From: Chara braunii
Lineage: Eukaryota > Streptophyta > Charophyceae > Charales > Characeae
Reading direction: 5' to 3'
DNA: 20,769 nt
Assembly: GCA_003427395.1 (NCBI GenBank)
Contig: BFEA01000795.1
Location: forward strand, 358,358 to 379,126
Of the stretch, positions 6,981 through 15,732 are shown piece by piece; the stretch's first letter is position 1, and each line of letters opens with the position of its first letter. Position numbers and translations under genes: made by a program. The notes under the pieces were generated by a model. It was not told the origin of the DNA and ran no database searches. It worked only from the letters and a program-made list of their open reading frames with translations.

Positions 6981-8239
6981 TTTGATGACTCATACAACTC
7001 AAATGAAACTCGACAACCATTACAAGGCTGAAACAACAACTTCAGATGTTTGCCACACAACACTGGGAGGGAGCACGTATCCGAGGAGTTTGTCATCCAA
7101 GAAGAGTAAGATGTAGGAAGACGGATATGTGTGCCTAATCTGAAGTCGGAAGTAGCTGGAATGAATGACTTTGGCAGCCCATTTTATCAAGTCAAAATCG
7201 AGGCAGTCCAACTACCTTGTTGACTGCATCGATAATATAATTGTCGAACCCAATTTTCTGCTGATTGTTCAATATAGTTTTTTTTTAATCGAATTATCGG
7301 GTTTTATTTTGATCTTGTGATATTGGGTTATAGCATATGATGATTCAAATTATTTCAATTATCATTTCAGGTTGGATATGCAATCCTATCGACTATGGTC
7401 GATTTTTTTTGTTCTTTTGACTGCTGTCTAAAGGGACGAGGATTAATATTTGGGTTTCACGCTTGGTTGAGACCATCCTAGTCGACCGACGTACGGTTCG
7501 TGCTAAGGAGATCAGCGCCCTAAAGAACAAACGATGCTCGGGTTCATTTAGGGCTAACCAAGCGTATGTATACTACAGCGAACGAGCGAACCCCTCGATT
7601 GATCTATCTCTGCCAATGGTGGCAAAAAAACGCATTAGGATGGTCGAACCGCGACCCAAATCGGGGGACAATTGCATTCTGACGGACCTCCAAATCCCAG
7701 TAGTAACCCCCTTACAGCGCCCGGTCACCCCTCCAAAACTACATCGTCTCCCTTCCGACCAAACTGTCGTTACGCAACGTACAACTTCAAAGGCTGCGTT
7801 CAAATAAATCACACCCCCGTGCTTTATTTGAAATGCAGGTGAAATGAACGAATATGCAGCATAAGTTCAACACGTATAGCAAACATCGGGTTGGTGAAAA
7901 CCCAACAAATGATGGAAACCCAACAAACCGTATAGACAAAGCAAACGAAAATCGAAAGAACGTTTCGGACCGGAAAAAGTACAATTTTTTTAGTCAACTT
8001 GTCTGTGCGAAAACACATCATAATTGTCCCTGAATAGAGCGCAAAAATATTTTCCAAACAAAAGTGGTTAACTGGGCGAGTTGATGAAAGTGAAATCACA
8101 ATTGCATACAATTTTGGAAAGAATCGATTCTAGTTAGATAAAGACATTCAAAAATAACAAACAAAAGTGATAACTCGAAAAGGAAAACCGAAATGCATGT
8201 AATCATGAAAAAAAAAGAGAAAAGCAACGAAAACGAAAG
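6981..8239. other. Unrecognised AT-rich sequence
   Basis: The largest plus-strand frame here (7463-7807, 114 codons from a TTG) shows no recognisable domain, and no ATG-started gene was supported. A T-run (about 7279-7287) and general AT richness are the only features. Confidence 0.4.
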
Positions 8240-9115
8240 AAATCAGGCGTATCGGTTTCTCATGCGCGACAACTCTACGATTAACCGGGAATGTCACAAA
8301 GGACTTACAGTCCTATATGACAAAGTACCAACATTTTGAAAATAATATGTACGTTTTGATTTGAAAAGAAGAATGTGTAAACTTGAAAGATTTTTCAGCT
8401 ATTAGAAAAATGCGACAAAAGAACATATAGTCCTATAACGCATGGCATTAAGATGGCATGCCAAAAACCAAAGAAATGAGGTGGATCGACTTTTTCTGCA
8501 CAGCAGTGCTCTAGTAAACATGAACTGTAGCGAAAAACTTATAGTCCTATATGAGACACTGAACACATTGTGAAATAATAGGATCCTGTTACTTTCACTC
8601 TGAGGATTTCCTAACTAAAACAAAAATATAAGCGACAAATATTTAATCCTATGAGAGGCTCCGGCGAAAACCGAATAAATGAGGCGGATCGACCTCTGCT
8701 GCACAAAGTGCTATGAGAAACAAGAAATGTAACGAGGACGTTATAGTTCTATAACACACGTGGAGAATTTCCTAAAGAAAACAAGGAAGTAAGCGATAAA
8801 TATTTAATCGTAGGACAAACTCTTGCCACCACATGAAATGTTACAAACGATTTATAGTCCTATAACGCTTGACATTCAGATTACAGCAACGGTCGCCAAA
8901 AAACGTTTACTTGACGTGGATCGATTTCCCTGCACAGAAGCGTCGTGGTAAAAAAAAAATGTAACAAAGACCTTATAGTCCTATATGAGATTTTGAGGAT
9001 TTCGTAAGTAAAACGTTGATGTGAGCGATAAATATCTAGTCGTAAGACAAAGGACTTTGGAAACAGAAAATGTGACAAAAAACTTAAAGTCCTCTAAATT
9101 ACATTACGAAACAAC
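8240..9115 (+). repeat. About 232-bp tandem array with TATAG-TC-CTATA motif
   Basis: The block G(T/C)GGATCGA(C/T) followed by a CTGCAC-like word marks diverged units starting at about 8246, 8481, 8684 and 8916 (spacings near 235, 203, 232). A motif close to AACTTATAGTCCTATA(T/A), usually preceded by ATGTAACAAA, recurs at about 8304, 8424, 8539, 8730, 8852, 8970 and 9081. A second block, GCGATAAATATTTAATCGTA, recurs at about 8630, 8793 and 9025. The array ends about 115 bp beyond the stop codon of the transposase-like gene. Confidence 0.8.
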
Positions 9116-9230
9116 TACCTCTGCATAACCTGCACTGGTAGAATTTGCTAACATCAACAGAGATCACAATTCTTCTCAAGAATAAGTCTAATATTTTAGC
9201 TCGAAAATTGAGGCTACCACAAGTAGATAT

Positions 9231-9584
9231 TCAGGGCAGAGTCAGCTGATGTTCGGTGGAAATGTTATCCTCACAGATCACAAAATCCACCTCGGTCTCG
9301 TCCTCGACAACAGTCCAACAGTCATTTGACGGAGATCTCATCATGTCTTCGCCTTCGTCGTCTTCGACACTTGTTGATTCTAACATTTCATAAATTTCCT
9401 TTCTAGTTGAAGAAAATAGGGTTTTGTCCGTCTTCAGCTCAAAGTTGTAACAAAGAACACCGCAACTCCAATCAAAGATGTCCTCAAAATGTTCCTTGAT
9501 GGACTTTTTTCTGTAGTAAGGATAATACCCTTTTCCTTTCTCACGCTGAACAAACCAGACAAGCTTTTTCGTGGCAGCAACTGG
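9231..9584 (-). CDS. C-terminal segment of the DUF7869-like protein
   Basis: This 117-codon open frame on the minus strand has no ATG at its start because it continues the core segment after a frameshift near 9583. It begins VAATKKLVWFVQREKGKGYY, continues with KEHFEDIFDW, a CYNFEL block and KEIYEMLE, and ends in a Glu/Asp-rich tail before TGA at 9233-9231. The W(F/Y)...YY..W..F.L pattern is what follows the HIGKV segment in the family. The core frame instead runs into unrelated residues for its last 48 codons, so this frame is the better C terminus. Joining needs one missing base or two extra bases. Confidence 0.6.
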   Translation of the reverse strand, partial: PVAATKKLVWFVQREKGKGYYPYYRKKSIKEHFEDIFDWSCGVLCYNFELKTDKTLFSSTRKEIYEMLESTSVEDDEGEDMMRSPSNDCWTVVEDETEVDFVICEDNISTEHQLTLP

Positions 9585-10990
9585 ATAACCTTACCGATGT
9601 GGTAGGGTTTACCTCTCTCTTCCTGCCCGGGTGCTGCTCGTAGTGCGATAAATTTGCCAAGCACAAGGTCTTCATACTTGCCATCCCTTTCTTCTCTAAA
9701 TTGCCTGGTCTTTCGTGTGCCAAGGAAGATAGGTCTTTCAGGCGGAAATATGTCATCCAGGCGACGACCAACGTCATCTGTGGTTGGCGTAGCAATCGCC
9801 TCTGCCATTGGCTCTTCCTCTGCAGCTACTGACCATTGAAAAGGCACTTTGAGGTTTGTGTCTTCTAGATCTAGCAATTCTTGCGTCCGTACGATTTTTT
9901 TCCACCAAAGCAGATTTTGTGGTTGAGCGTACTTCTCCAGTGCCTCAATATTTGCTTCAAATGCAGCAATTGAAACAGAGCGATCTTGTGCTTTCTCCTT
10001 AGAAGAGTCCCTTGGTCTATGACGAGACAAAGGGTTTTCATCGCGTCGGCGACTGTCACTATTCAGGGCACAATTTTCAGCAATTTCACCAACATCATCA
10101 CATGTCGATCTAAACTTAACCTCCGAAGCTCTAATAGCATGTTTCGGAGAGGCTCTGACTTCTCCGGCTGGCTCAAACTTGAAGGTGTTCAGACCTTCTT
10201 TGTTATTGGGCTGCCATGTCGAGTTGTGATATTGCTTGATCCAGACACCGACTTCTCTTGCATCATTGCGTTTGATGTGGAAGTGCTGATTGAAACTAAT
10301 ATCGTTGACGTTGTGCAGATTCTCCTTTACGTGAAACTGCCAGTCTATCGTCTCTGTCATTTCTTCGACAAGAACGTTGTGCCCTTGTTCAGTTTTGTAC
10401 GATTCTCTATTGATATGTTGTAGCTCAGGAAGATCGAATGCATTCTGTGTGGCTAAGTTTATAGAGAAGCAACTGAACATCTGGTCTATATCCTCGTGGG
10501 TGTGACCTACGAGTAGAAAATTCAGCTTCACCTTACTGAAAACGTTCATCTTCACGAGGAAGACGAGATATGCTAACACAAACCTATTTTTGTTTTCTTT
10601 CGAAGTGTTGTCCAACGTCAAATAAAAAACTCTTGGAAGAGGTCTGGGAAGATGAGTGATTCGACGGTGAAGGACGGTCAACATGCAATTGGAGTCCGAC
10701 TTGAAATTGTTGAAGAATAACGCTGCATGCGCGCTCGACGTTTCACCTAAAATCTTCGTGCCGACGACATGAACCTTCACAAAGTTTCCTTCCTTGAGTC
10801 TTGAATCTTGAGGGCATTTACTAAAGTGAGGCAATATTGTCTTGCTATGATCCATTCCATCGAAGAAATCGCTACATATTCGGAAGGTCTGTTCGAAGCC
10901 TTGTGACGATGCTTGCTGAGTTTTTGTCTCTCCTCTTGCATCTGGCGGTGCTTCAACAACCTTTTTTCGAAGGTTTTTGCAGCATGTCAA
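9434..10990 (-). CDS. Core segment of DUF7869-like transposase-related protein
   Basis: Open frame of 518 codons from a TTG, which is not a plausible eukaryotic start. Landmarks: DGMDHSKTILPHF at residues 44-56; YLTLDN at 123-128 with KENKNR at 131-136; LLVGHTHEDIDQMFS at 159-173; a basic, Ser/Arg-rich linker around 285-330; and HIGKV near residue 466. D47, D127 and E166/D167/D169 are candidate metal-binding acids. The first 40 residues are probably out of frame: another frame over 10986-10875 encodes KTFEKRLLKHRQMQEERQKL and SKHRHKASNRPSEYV, as expected upstream of DGMD. The last 48 residues are also out of frame. One missing base near 10870 explains the first break. Probable role: transposition or a domesticated derivative. 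Confidence 0.75.
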   Translation of the reverse strand: MTCCKNLRKKVVEAPPDARGETKTQQASSQGFEQTFRICSDFFDGMDHSKTILPHFSKCPQDSRLKEGNFVKVHVVGTKILGETSSAHAALFFNNFKSDSNCMLTVLHRRITHLPRPLPRVFYLTLDNTSKENKNRFVLAYLVFLVKMNVFSKVKLNFLLVGHTHEDIDQMFSCFSINLATQNAFDLPELQHINRESYKTEQGHNVLVEEMTETIDWQFHVKENLHNVNDISFNQHFHIKRNDAREVGVWIKQYHNSTWQPNNKEGLNTFKFEPAGEVRASPKHAIRASEVKFRSTCDDVGEIAENCALNSDSRRRDENPLSRHRPRDSSKEKAQDRSVSIAAFEANIEALEKYAQPQNLLWWKKIVRTQELLDLEDTNLKVPFQWSVAAEEEPMAEAIATPTTDDVGRRLDDIFPPERPIFLGTRKTRQFREERDGKYEDLVLGKFIALRAAPGQEERGKPYHIGKVIQLLPRKSLSGLFSVRKEKGIILTTEKSPSRNILRTSLIGVAVFFVTTLS

Positions 10991-11049
10991 AAAGTCGAAG
11001 ACAACGAGTGATTTTAGGAAAAGTGGTTCTTAGCATCTTCCGAAGGATT

Positions 11050-11485
11050 GAGAATGACTCATTATAGGACTAAAATGTTCTGTGATCGAACTTCTCATAT
11101 GAAAACTGCATTCTTTCAGGTTCATGACACAACCTGTGATATAAATTCTCAGCGAGCTACAGTAGTTTAGGGTTCCGGATTTCTTTTGTGTAAGACATTT
11201 TCATCGCAGGTTCTTAAGACTAGAATGACATGTGATATGACTTTAATAACCCGTGATATGACAGAACACAAGTTTTAAATTTTTAATTGTTATCGAACTA
11301 TAATGACCTGTGATAGAAATTCTTATTTTGAGAGTACGTTCAGAAAACGTAAGACACGCCCAGTACATCATAAGTTTAAGACCAAGTCATAAGAGGAGTA
11401 GATTGTCTAGTGATTAAACTTCCTCAAGTCATTATAGGATTACATTGTGTTTTGACTTCTTCAAGTCATTATAAGACTATATTGT
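11050..11485 (-). repeat. Motif array in opposite orientation within the gene gap
   Basis: TCATTATAGGACTA-type words followed by AATG..(C)TGTGAT recur at about 11056, 11213, 11298, 11423 and 11466. Decayed copies such as AACCTGTGATATAAATTC lie at about 11130. Read on the minus strand they give ATCACA..CATTATAGTCCTA, close to the motif in the 8240-9115 array. The array falls between two coding parts of the broken gene, where an intron or insertion would be. Confidence 0.6.
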
Positions 11486-11839
11486 CTTTTGACTGCAATT
11501 CCAAATTTGAAATTGCATTTTTCAAAGTGCAAGTTACAACTTAAATACTCGACTGTCCCAAGGAGAACTCATTTTGGAGCAACTTTACGACTCAAATTCT
11601 CATTGACACAACTCCTGGGCTCCGAAACCTGCATTGAAAAGACTGTCAGTCTGAAACGGAAAATGCATATCTGAGCAGAATGCACACTACAAGACTTCAT
11701 TTCCCTGGATCTCTTTTTCTGAACAACAGACCACCGATTGTTCAAAATAAAGTTAAAAGGTCTGGGGAATAAATAAAATGAAAGAGAATTGTTTACCTCG
11801 TTCTACATGATTTGTTGCTTGTGAGCGCCCTACCTTGAA
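11486..11839. other. Unresolved gap sequence of the broken gene
   Basis: No family-like residues were found here. On the minus strand, a GTAGGG donor-like site (11833) and a TTTATTCCCCAG acceptor-like site (ending 11762) could bound a 72-bp intron. The donor lies after the TGA that ends the upstream frame, and the sequence that would follow does not resemble the family, so this is not called an intron. Confidence 0.35.
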
Positions 11840-12555
11840 TCACAGACATTGTGCACAAACTGAAAAACTTTTCAGTGCGGGAATGACAACCTTTGGGCAG
11901 TGCGCCTTCCAAATCTTCATAAAGCGCGAACTTGAAGGGAAAGATGTAGGAAAATGTGACTCGCATTCTCGCTTAAAACAATCGTAAACATCCTTGCGGA
12001 GAAGAGTGTCCGAGAGATGAAACTGATCGCTGTTGGGCATGGTTTCTGTGTTTAAGCAGAAGTACTCATGCATCCAAGCAAGAATGAGCCTTGAGGATGT
12101 TGTTAGTCCACTTGGTCGCTTGTTCGCTTCCAAGCAAGAATGAGCTCAGAGGATGCTGTTAGTCCACTTGGTCGCTTGTTTGTATGTTCATAGGTTTGTA
12201 CTTCATCCTTGAAAGCTTTTCGAATGTCCGCAACACGTGAAGTCGAACACCCGTACATTGCCCCCCATGCTCTTGTGCAAACCTTGACGTTGTTGAATGT
12301 TACTCTTAATTTTTCGAGTTCCCCTTCATCTGAAAAGTACGAAGCAACTCTCAACTCTGCGAGAAGGAAATTGACCTGCTCCGGCTGTTTCATCCCCCTG
12401 AATATCTGACGCATGTCGTACACATGTTCCGCATTAAACTTCTGAAAACATTCTGCCTTGCAATAGTATCCCTTGAAGACTTCTTCAACTCTTTCCATGG
12501 ATACGTGGAAGTCGGCCTTTTTATTCGTAAACACGTAAATTTCTGTCGTGCTTTT
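11840..12555 (-). CDS. Middle segment of the DUF7869-like protein, split by a duplication
   Basis: The minus-strand frame from 12555 reads KSTTEIYV, a Cys-rich KGYYCKAECFQKF block, a helical region with NFLLAELRVASYF, then VCTRAWGAMYGCSTSRVADI, typical of the VC...F...YG.S..R. region of this family. It reaches NKRPSGLTASSELILAW and then runs to a stop, because 56 bp are duplicated (12074-12129 and 12130-12185). The next frame (12133-11840) starts in the second copy of that block and continues with a YF...TMP......LP-like region, KDVYDCFKRE, KIWKAHCPKVVIPALKSFSV and CAQC. Removing one 56-bp copy restores a single frame. Confidence 0.65.
12074..12185 (-). repeat. 56-bp tandem duplication inside coding sequence
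   Basis: CCAAGCAAGAATGAGC starts at 12074 and 12130. The two 56-bp copies differ at about seven positions. Because 56 is not a multiple of three, the duplication breaks the reading frame. No AG followed by G occurs in the unit, so excision as a GT-AG intron is not supported. Confidence 0.85.
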
Positions 12556-12613
12556 CTAAATTGTAGGGAGGCTTATCTTCAACTGCTGTTGCAGTGAAGG
12601 CACTTGTTCTCAC
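12556..12613 (-). other. 58-bp GT-AG spliceosomal intron
   Basis: On the minus strand the donor is CAGGAG/GTGAGA (GT at 12613-12612) and the acceptor is CCTCCCTACAATTTAG (AG at 12557-12556). Splicing joins codon GAG (12616-12614) to codon AAA starting at 12555, a phase-0 junction. It switches from the N-terminal frame to the frame holding the Cys-rich segment. The 58-bp length alone would shift the frame, so the exact restoration is good evidence. Confidence 0.7.
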
Positions 12614-13423
12614 CTCCTGTGTTAAGGTGTGTTTCGCTTCTCTCATAGCTTCTCTCTGTGGTCTCTTGTTGAACATGTCGAAAACAAGTTCTTCACAATC
12701 TTCATTGTTGTTGCTCTCTTCTTCTGAATTTGTTGCTCGAGTGTATGTGAATGTGTGTCCCTCGTTAGCTTCTCTCTATGGTCTCTCGTTGAACATGTCG
12801 AAAGCAGGTTCTTCACAATCTTCATTGTTGCCGCTTTCTTTTTCTGAAACTTTTGCTCGAGTGTCCGCGAATGTGTGTCCCTCGTTAGCTTGGTCGTTGC
12901 CTCTCACCTCCTCAGGACTTTCTGTTTCGTCTTTTCCAACTGCACCTCCTCCAGAAGTTTCGTCATCCTTCAGCTCCTTCAGAAAAGCATATCGTTTAGA
13001 AGCTAGTTCATTGTCGCTCATCTCCTCATTTTCATCTTCCTCTTCTGACCATTCCCTGAACGCGTTTACACGCCCGCGCTTGGAGGTGGTTTTGCCCGTC
13101 GCAATCCTTGGCGACATCCCGCGTACACGTAGGACATCATTTCCACCATTATGATTTCGGTTCTTACTTTTTCTTCCGCCGCTAGAACTTGAGATGGTCT
13201 TCGTCCTTCTCCAAGCGCTGTCCAATTGAAAAATGATTCGAGGTAGCCATCTGCGAGCGATTGTCTTGCTACCTTTGCGAGCCTTGCTGCTCACACGACT
13301 CTTGCTCCCAAGAAGGTTTTCGGGTAGATTGACTGCTCTCCGTCGAACACGCAACCTCTTAGAAAAGGAATGCATGTTGGAGGTTACCGAAGATGAAGAA
13401 GAATGTCTTGAAATGAACTTCAT
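12614..13423 (-). CDS. N-terminal exon of the DUF7869-like gene
   Basis: The minus-strand frame starts best at ATG 13423-13421 (MKFISRHSSSSS); a longer frame from 13438 begins only with TTG. The first ~110 residues are Ser/Arg/Lys-rich with a KRLRVRRRAV-type basic cluster, possibly a nuclear localisation signal. Then comes an acidic EWSEEEDENEEMSDNE block and further Glu-rich sequence. A 40-residue unit (120 bp) is duplicated near the end. In the upstream copy, a codon that is CAG in the other copy is TAG (12778-12776), an in-frame stop. Beyond it the frame stays open to the intron donor at 12613. No catalytic domain is expected here. Confidence 0.55.
12648..12890 (-). repeat. 120-bp in-frame tandem duplication
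   Basis: GCTTCTCTCT(G/A)TGGTCTCT starts at 12648 and 12768, and CTCGTTAGCT ends the copies at 12770 and 12890. The 120-bp period equals 40 codons and lies within the N-terminal exon, so the encoded acidic unit is repeated (NNNEDCEELVFDMFN / GNNEDCEEPAFDMFN). Confidence 0.85.
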
Positions 13424-13439
13424 AGAAGTTGAAGACAAG

Positions 13440-13545
13440 AAGCTATGACGTCACTAAGAAAAGGAAGGCAGAACAATTTGGCGCCTTGGAAAACACTGTC
13501 GCTTGCGGAATGTCGGTAGAGTAAAGCTCAATTCAAGCGAAGTGA
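13440..13545. other. Sequence between gene start and 144-bp array
   Basis: About 100 bp upstream of the transposase-like gene's ATG with no clear core promoter. It reads directly into the 144-bp repeats. Confidence 0.3.
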
Positions 13546-14365
13546 CGACAAAAGGATCTAACGCAGGACCGCAACAGTCATTACATCGCGAGAAATTGTC
13601 CCCGCGGGAGAAAGTAATACAGAGCGAAATATTTGGTGGGACTACCTCTCTTAAAATGCAGATGACGAAAATTTCGAAAACCAGCGAGAAGAAAAGGATC
13701 TAACGCAAGACCGTAATAGTCAGTAGGTCGCCAGAAAATGTCACCGCATGAGAAATTGAAGCGGAGTCAAATATTTTGGCGGGACTACCTTTCTTTGAAT
13801 GCACATCCCGAAAATTTCGAAAAGCGCATCACGAGAGAAGGCTGTAGTGCAAGACCGTAACAATTAGTACTTCGCGAAAAAATGTTCCCGCGGGAGAAAG
13901 TAATGCGGAGCGAAATATTTTGGCGGGACTACCTTTCTTGGAATGCAGATCCCGAAATTTTCGAAAAGCGCATCACGAGAGAAGGATGTAGTGCAAGACC
14001 GTAACAGTAAGTACGTCGAGGAAAAATGTTTCCGCGGGAGAAAGTAATGTGGAGCGAAATATTTTGGCGGGACTACCTTTCTTGGAATGCAGATCCCGAA
14101 ATTTTCGAAAAGCGCATCACGAGAGAAGGTTGTAGTGCAAGACCGTAACAGTAGATACGTTGCGAAAAAATATTCCCACGGGAGAAAGTAATGCGGAGCG
14201 AAATATTTTGGCGGGACTACCTTTCTTGGAATACGGATGACGGCAATTTCGAAAACCAGGCGGTAAGAAAAGGATGTGATGCGAGATTGTAACAGTCTGT
14301 ACATCGTAAGAAAATGTCCCCGTGGCAAAAAACAATACGAAGTTAAATATTTTGGCGGATTGTTC
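13545..14365 (+). repeat. 144-bp minisatellite, six units
   Basis: The anchor ACTACCT (after GGCGGG) sits at 13641, 13784, 13928, 14072 and 14216, with a sixth, decayed unit near 14359. Spacings are 143, 144, 144 and 144. Each unit contains AAAATTTCGAAAA-type A/T palindromes, GGATCTAACGCAAGACCGTAAC, CCGCGGGAGAAAGTAATG and AAATATTTTGGCGGGACTAC. Open frames on the minus strand (13864-14439) follow from 144 being divisible by three and look non-genic. The array lies immediately upstream of the transposase-like gene. Confidence 0.9.
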
Positions 14366-14391
14366 GGAAACCATGAAGTTGGGACTAGCTG

Positions 14392-14495
14392 GAAACATTT
14401 GCTGCAGAGAATTGTTGGTACACTAAGTGGAACATACATTTGCTGCAGAGAACTTTGGTGCAGTAAGTGGATTAAACAATTGCTGCAGAGAACAG
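14392..14495 (+). repeat. Short tandem repeat, about 41-bp period, three units
   Basis: TTGCTGCAGAGAA occurs at 14399, 14440 and 14480, with related ...GTAAGTGGA... or ...CTAAGTGGAACA... spacers between. Confidence 0.75.
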
Positions 14496-14570
14496 TTGCT
14501 GAAAACAGAATGAACTTGATTAACCAGGAACAAACATTGTCACGACTGAAGTCTACTGCATGGCATATTT

Positions 14571-15600
14571 AGTTCTAAAAGTCACGACTGAATTCTACCT
14601 CAGGGACAAAATATTATGTGGAAGAGAAAATCAGAAAGACTCAGGATCCAACATGAAAATAACAGACTACCTTTATGATTGGTCCAAGTTTAGTCCACGT
14701 TTGACAAGATGCCTGAGGCAGATGTCAGTTGTCGCTTCGAGGACTTTATAGAGGAGTATTAAACAGGCGTGCATCAGACAAGGATCTTGAGGTAAATTGC
14801 TGCTTACAGATGTAATCCTTTACGAGACTACGTCGAGTTCCTTACCTCCTGTACGTCAATTTACTACTCCAAAGCACCTAAAGTTTTTTAAGCGACAATG
14901 AGAGTTGTGCCCGAGCACTTATAGTTCAATAAGCAAGAAGGGGAGTCGACCTCGGACACGTTTAACTCAGACATTTGCTCAAGTTTCTAGGGGGAGTAGA
15001 TATTTGTCTCTGAATTACAAGTACGCTACGTCAAGTTTGTTGACTTTTGTACCTCCATTTAGAATTGCAGGGCAGCTTGAGTTCTAAAAGTCAAGACTGA
15101 AGACTACCCCAGGGGCAAAATATTATGTGGAAGAGAAAACCAAAAAAACTCAGGATCCAACACCGAAATAAGAGACTACCTTCATGATTCGACCAAGTTA
15201 AGTCACATGTTTTACAAGTACACATGCCTGAGGCAGATGCCCGTTATCGCTTCAAGAACTTTACGTGCCGAGCACTATTCTACTGGGGTACATCAGCAAA
15301 GGATCTTGAGTTAGACTTCTGGTTAGAGTCCTTTTCAAGACTACCTCGAGTTCCTTACCTCTTGTACTTCAATTTAGTACTCCAGAGCACTTAAAGTCAT
15401 AAAACCGACAACAGGAGTCGGCCCGAGCACTTATAGTTCTATAAGCGACAATAAGAGTCGACCTCAGACACTTGTAGTTCATAAATTTCATCAATTTTGT
15501 GCTTATTGAACTACAAGAGCTCGGGCACGGTAGAGGGGGAGGTTTATAGAACTATATGTGCTGTGGAGTACTAAATTGACGTACATGAGGTAACGAACTC
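14571..15600 (+). repeat. About 509-bp tandem duplication
   Basis: AGTTCTAAAAGTCA(C/A)GACTGAA starts at 14571 and 15080. Both units continue with CAAAATATTATGTGGAAGAG, CAGGATCCAACA, GCCTGAGGCAGATG, AAGGATCTTGAG and GAGTTCCTTACCTC in the same order. Words related to CACTTATAGTTCTATAAGCGAC occur in both. The two copies are diverged, with small indels. No protein is encoded. Confidence 0.8.
15427..15577 (+). repeat. 151-bp direct repeat, copy A
   Basis: Matches 15812-15962 over 151 bp with no net indel (offset 385). It starts GCACTTATAGTTCTATAAGC, passes GAGTCGACCTCAGACAC and ATTGAACTACAAG, and ends GTGGAGTACTAAATT. It contains inverted forms of the same short motif (CTTATAGTTCTATAAG and TTTATAGAACTATA). 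Confidence 0.85.
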
Positions 15601-15732
15601 GAAGTGCCGAGCAATTTTACACTCGGGTACATCAGGAAAACGACAATGGGTGTTGACCTCGGACACATGTAGTTCAAACATTTTCTCAACTTTCCACAGG
15701 GGACAGACATTTCTTCTAAATTACAAGTCTGC

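Larger units (their letters stand above)
9231..13423 (-). pseudogene. DUF7869-like transposase-related gene, multiply broken
   Basis: On the minus strand, from ATG at 13423-13421 to TGA at 9233-9231, segments in different frames match successive parts of one protein family. The order is a charged N-terminal region, a Cys-containing helical region, a DGMD..K..LPHF segment, LTLDN..KENKNR, GHTHEDIDQMFS, a late HIGKV segment and an acidic tail. The GHTHEDID motif marks DUF7869-type proteins of invertebrates, algae and oomycetes, which look transposon-derived; the acidic residues suggest a metal-dependent RNase H-like core (inference). Breaks: TAG at 12778-12776, a 56-bp duplication at 12074-12185, an unresolved gap of about 11840-10987, a frameshift near 10870 and a frameshift near 9583. 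Some may be assembly errors. A 58-bp intron joins the first two exons in frame. Confidence 0.75.

Noticed and set aside
7463-7807. 114-codon plus-strand frame
   Set aside because: Starts at TTG, shows no recognisable domain or neighbouring exon; too weak to call.
8240-9115. CRISPR-like array
   Set aside because: Repeats are diverged, unit lengths vary and the whole unit is repeated, with no short conserved repeat plus unique spacers; the context is eukaryotic.
12074-12185. 56-bp repeat as a spliced intron
   Set aside because: No AG followed by GT (or by any G) in the repeated unit, so clean GT-AG removal is impossible.
13864-14439. 191-codon minus-strand repetitive frame
   Set aside because: Arises because the 144-bp minisatellite unit is divisible by three; no coding signal.
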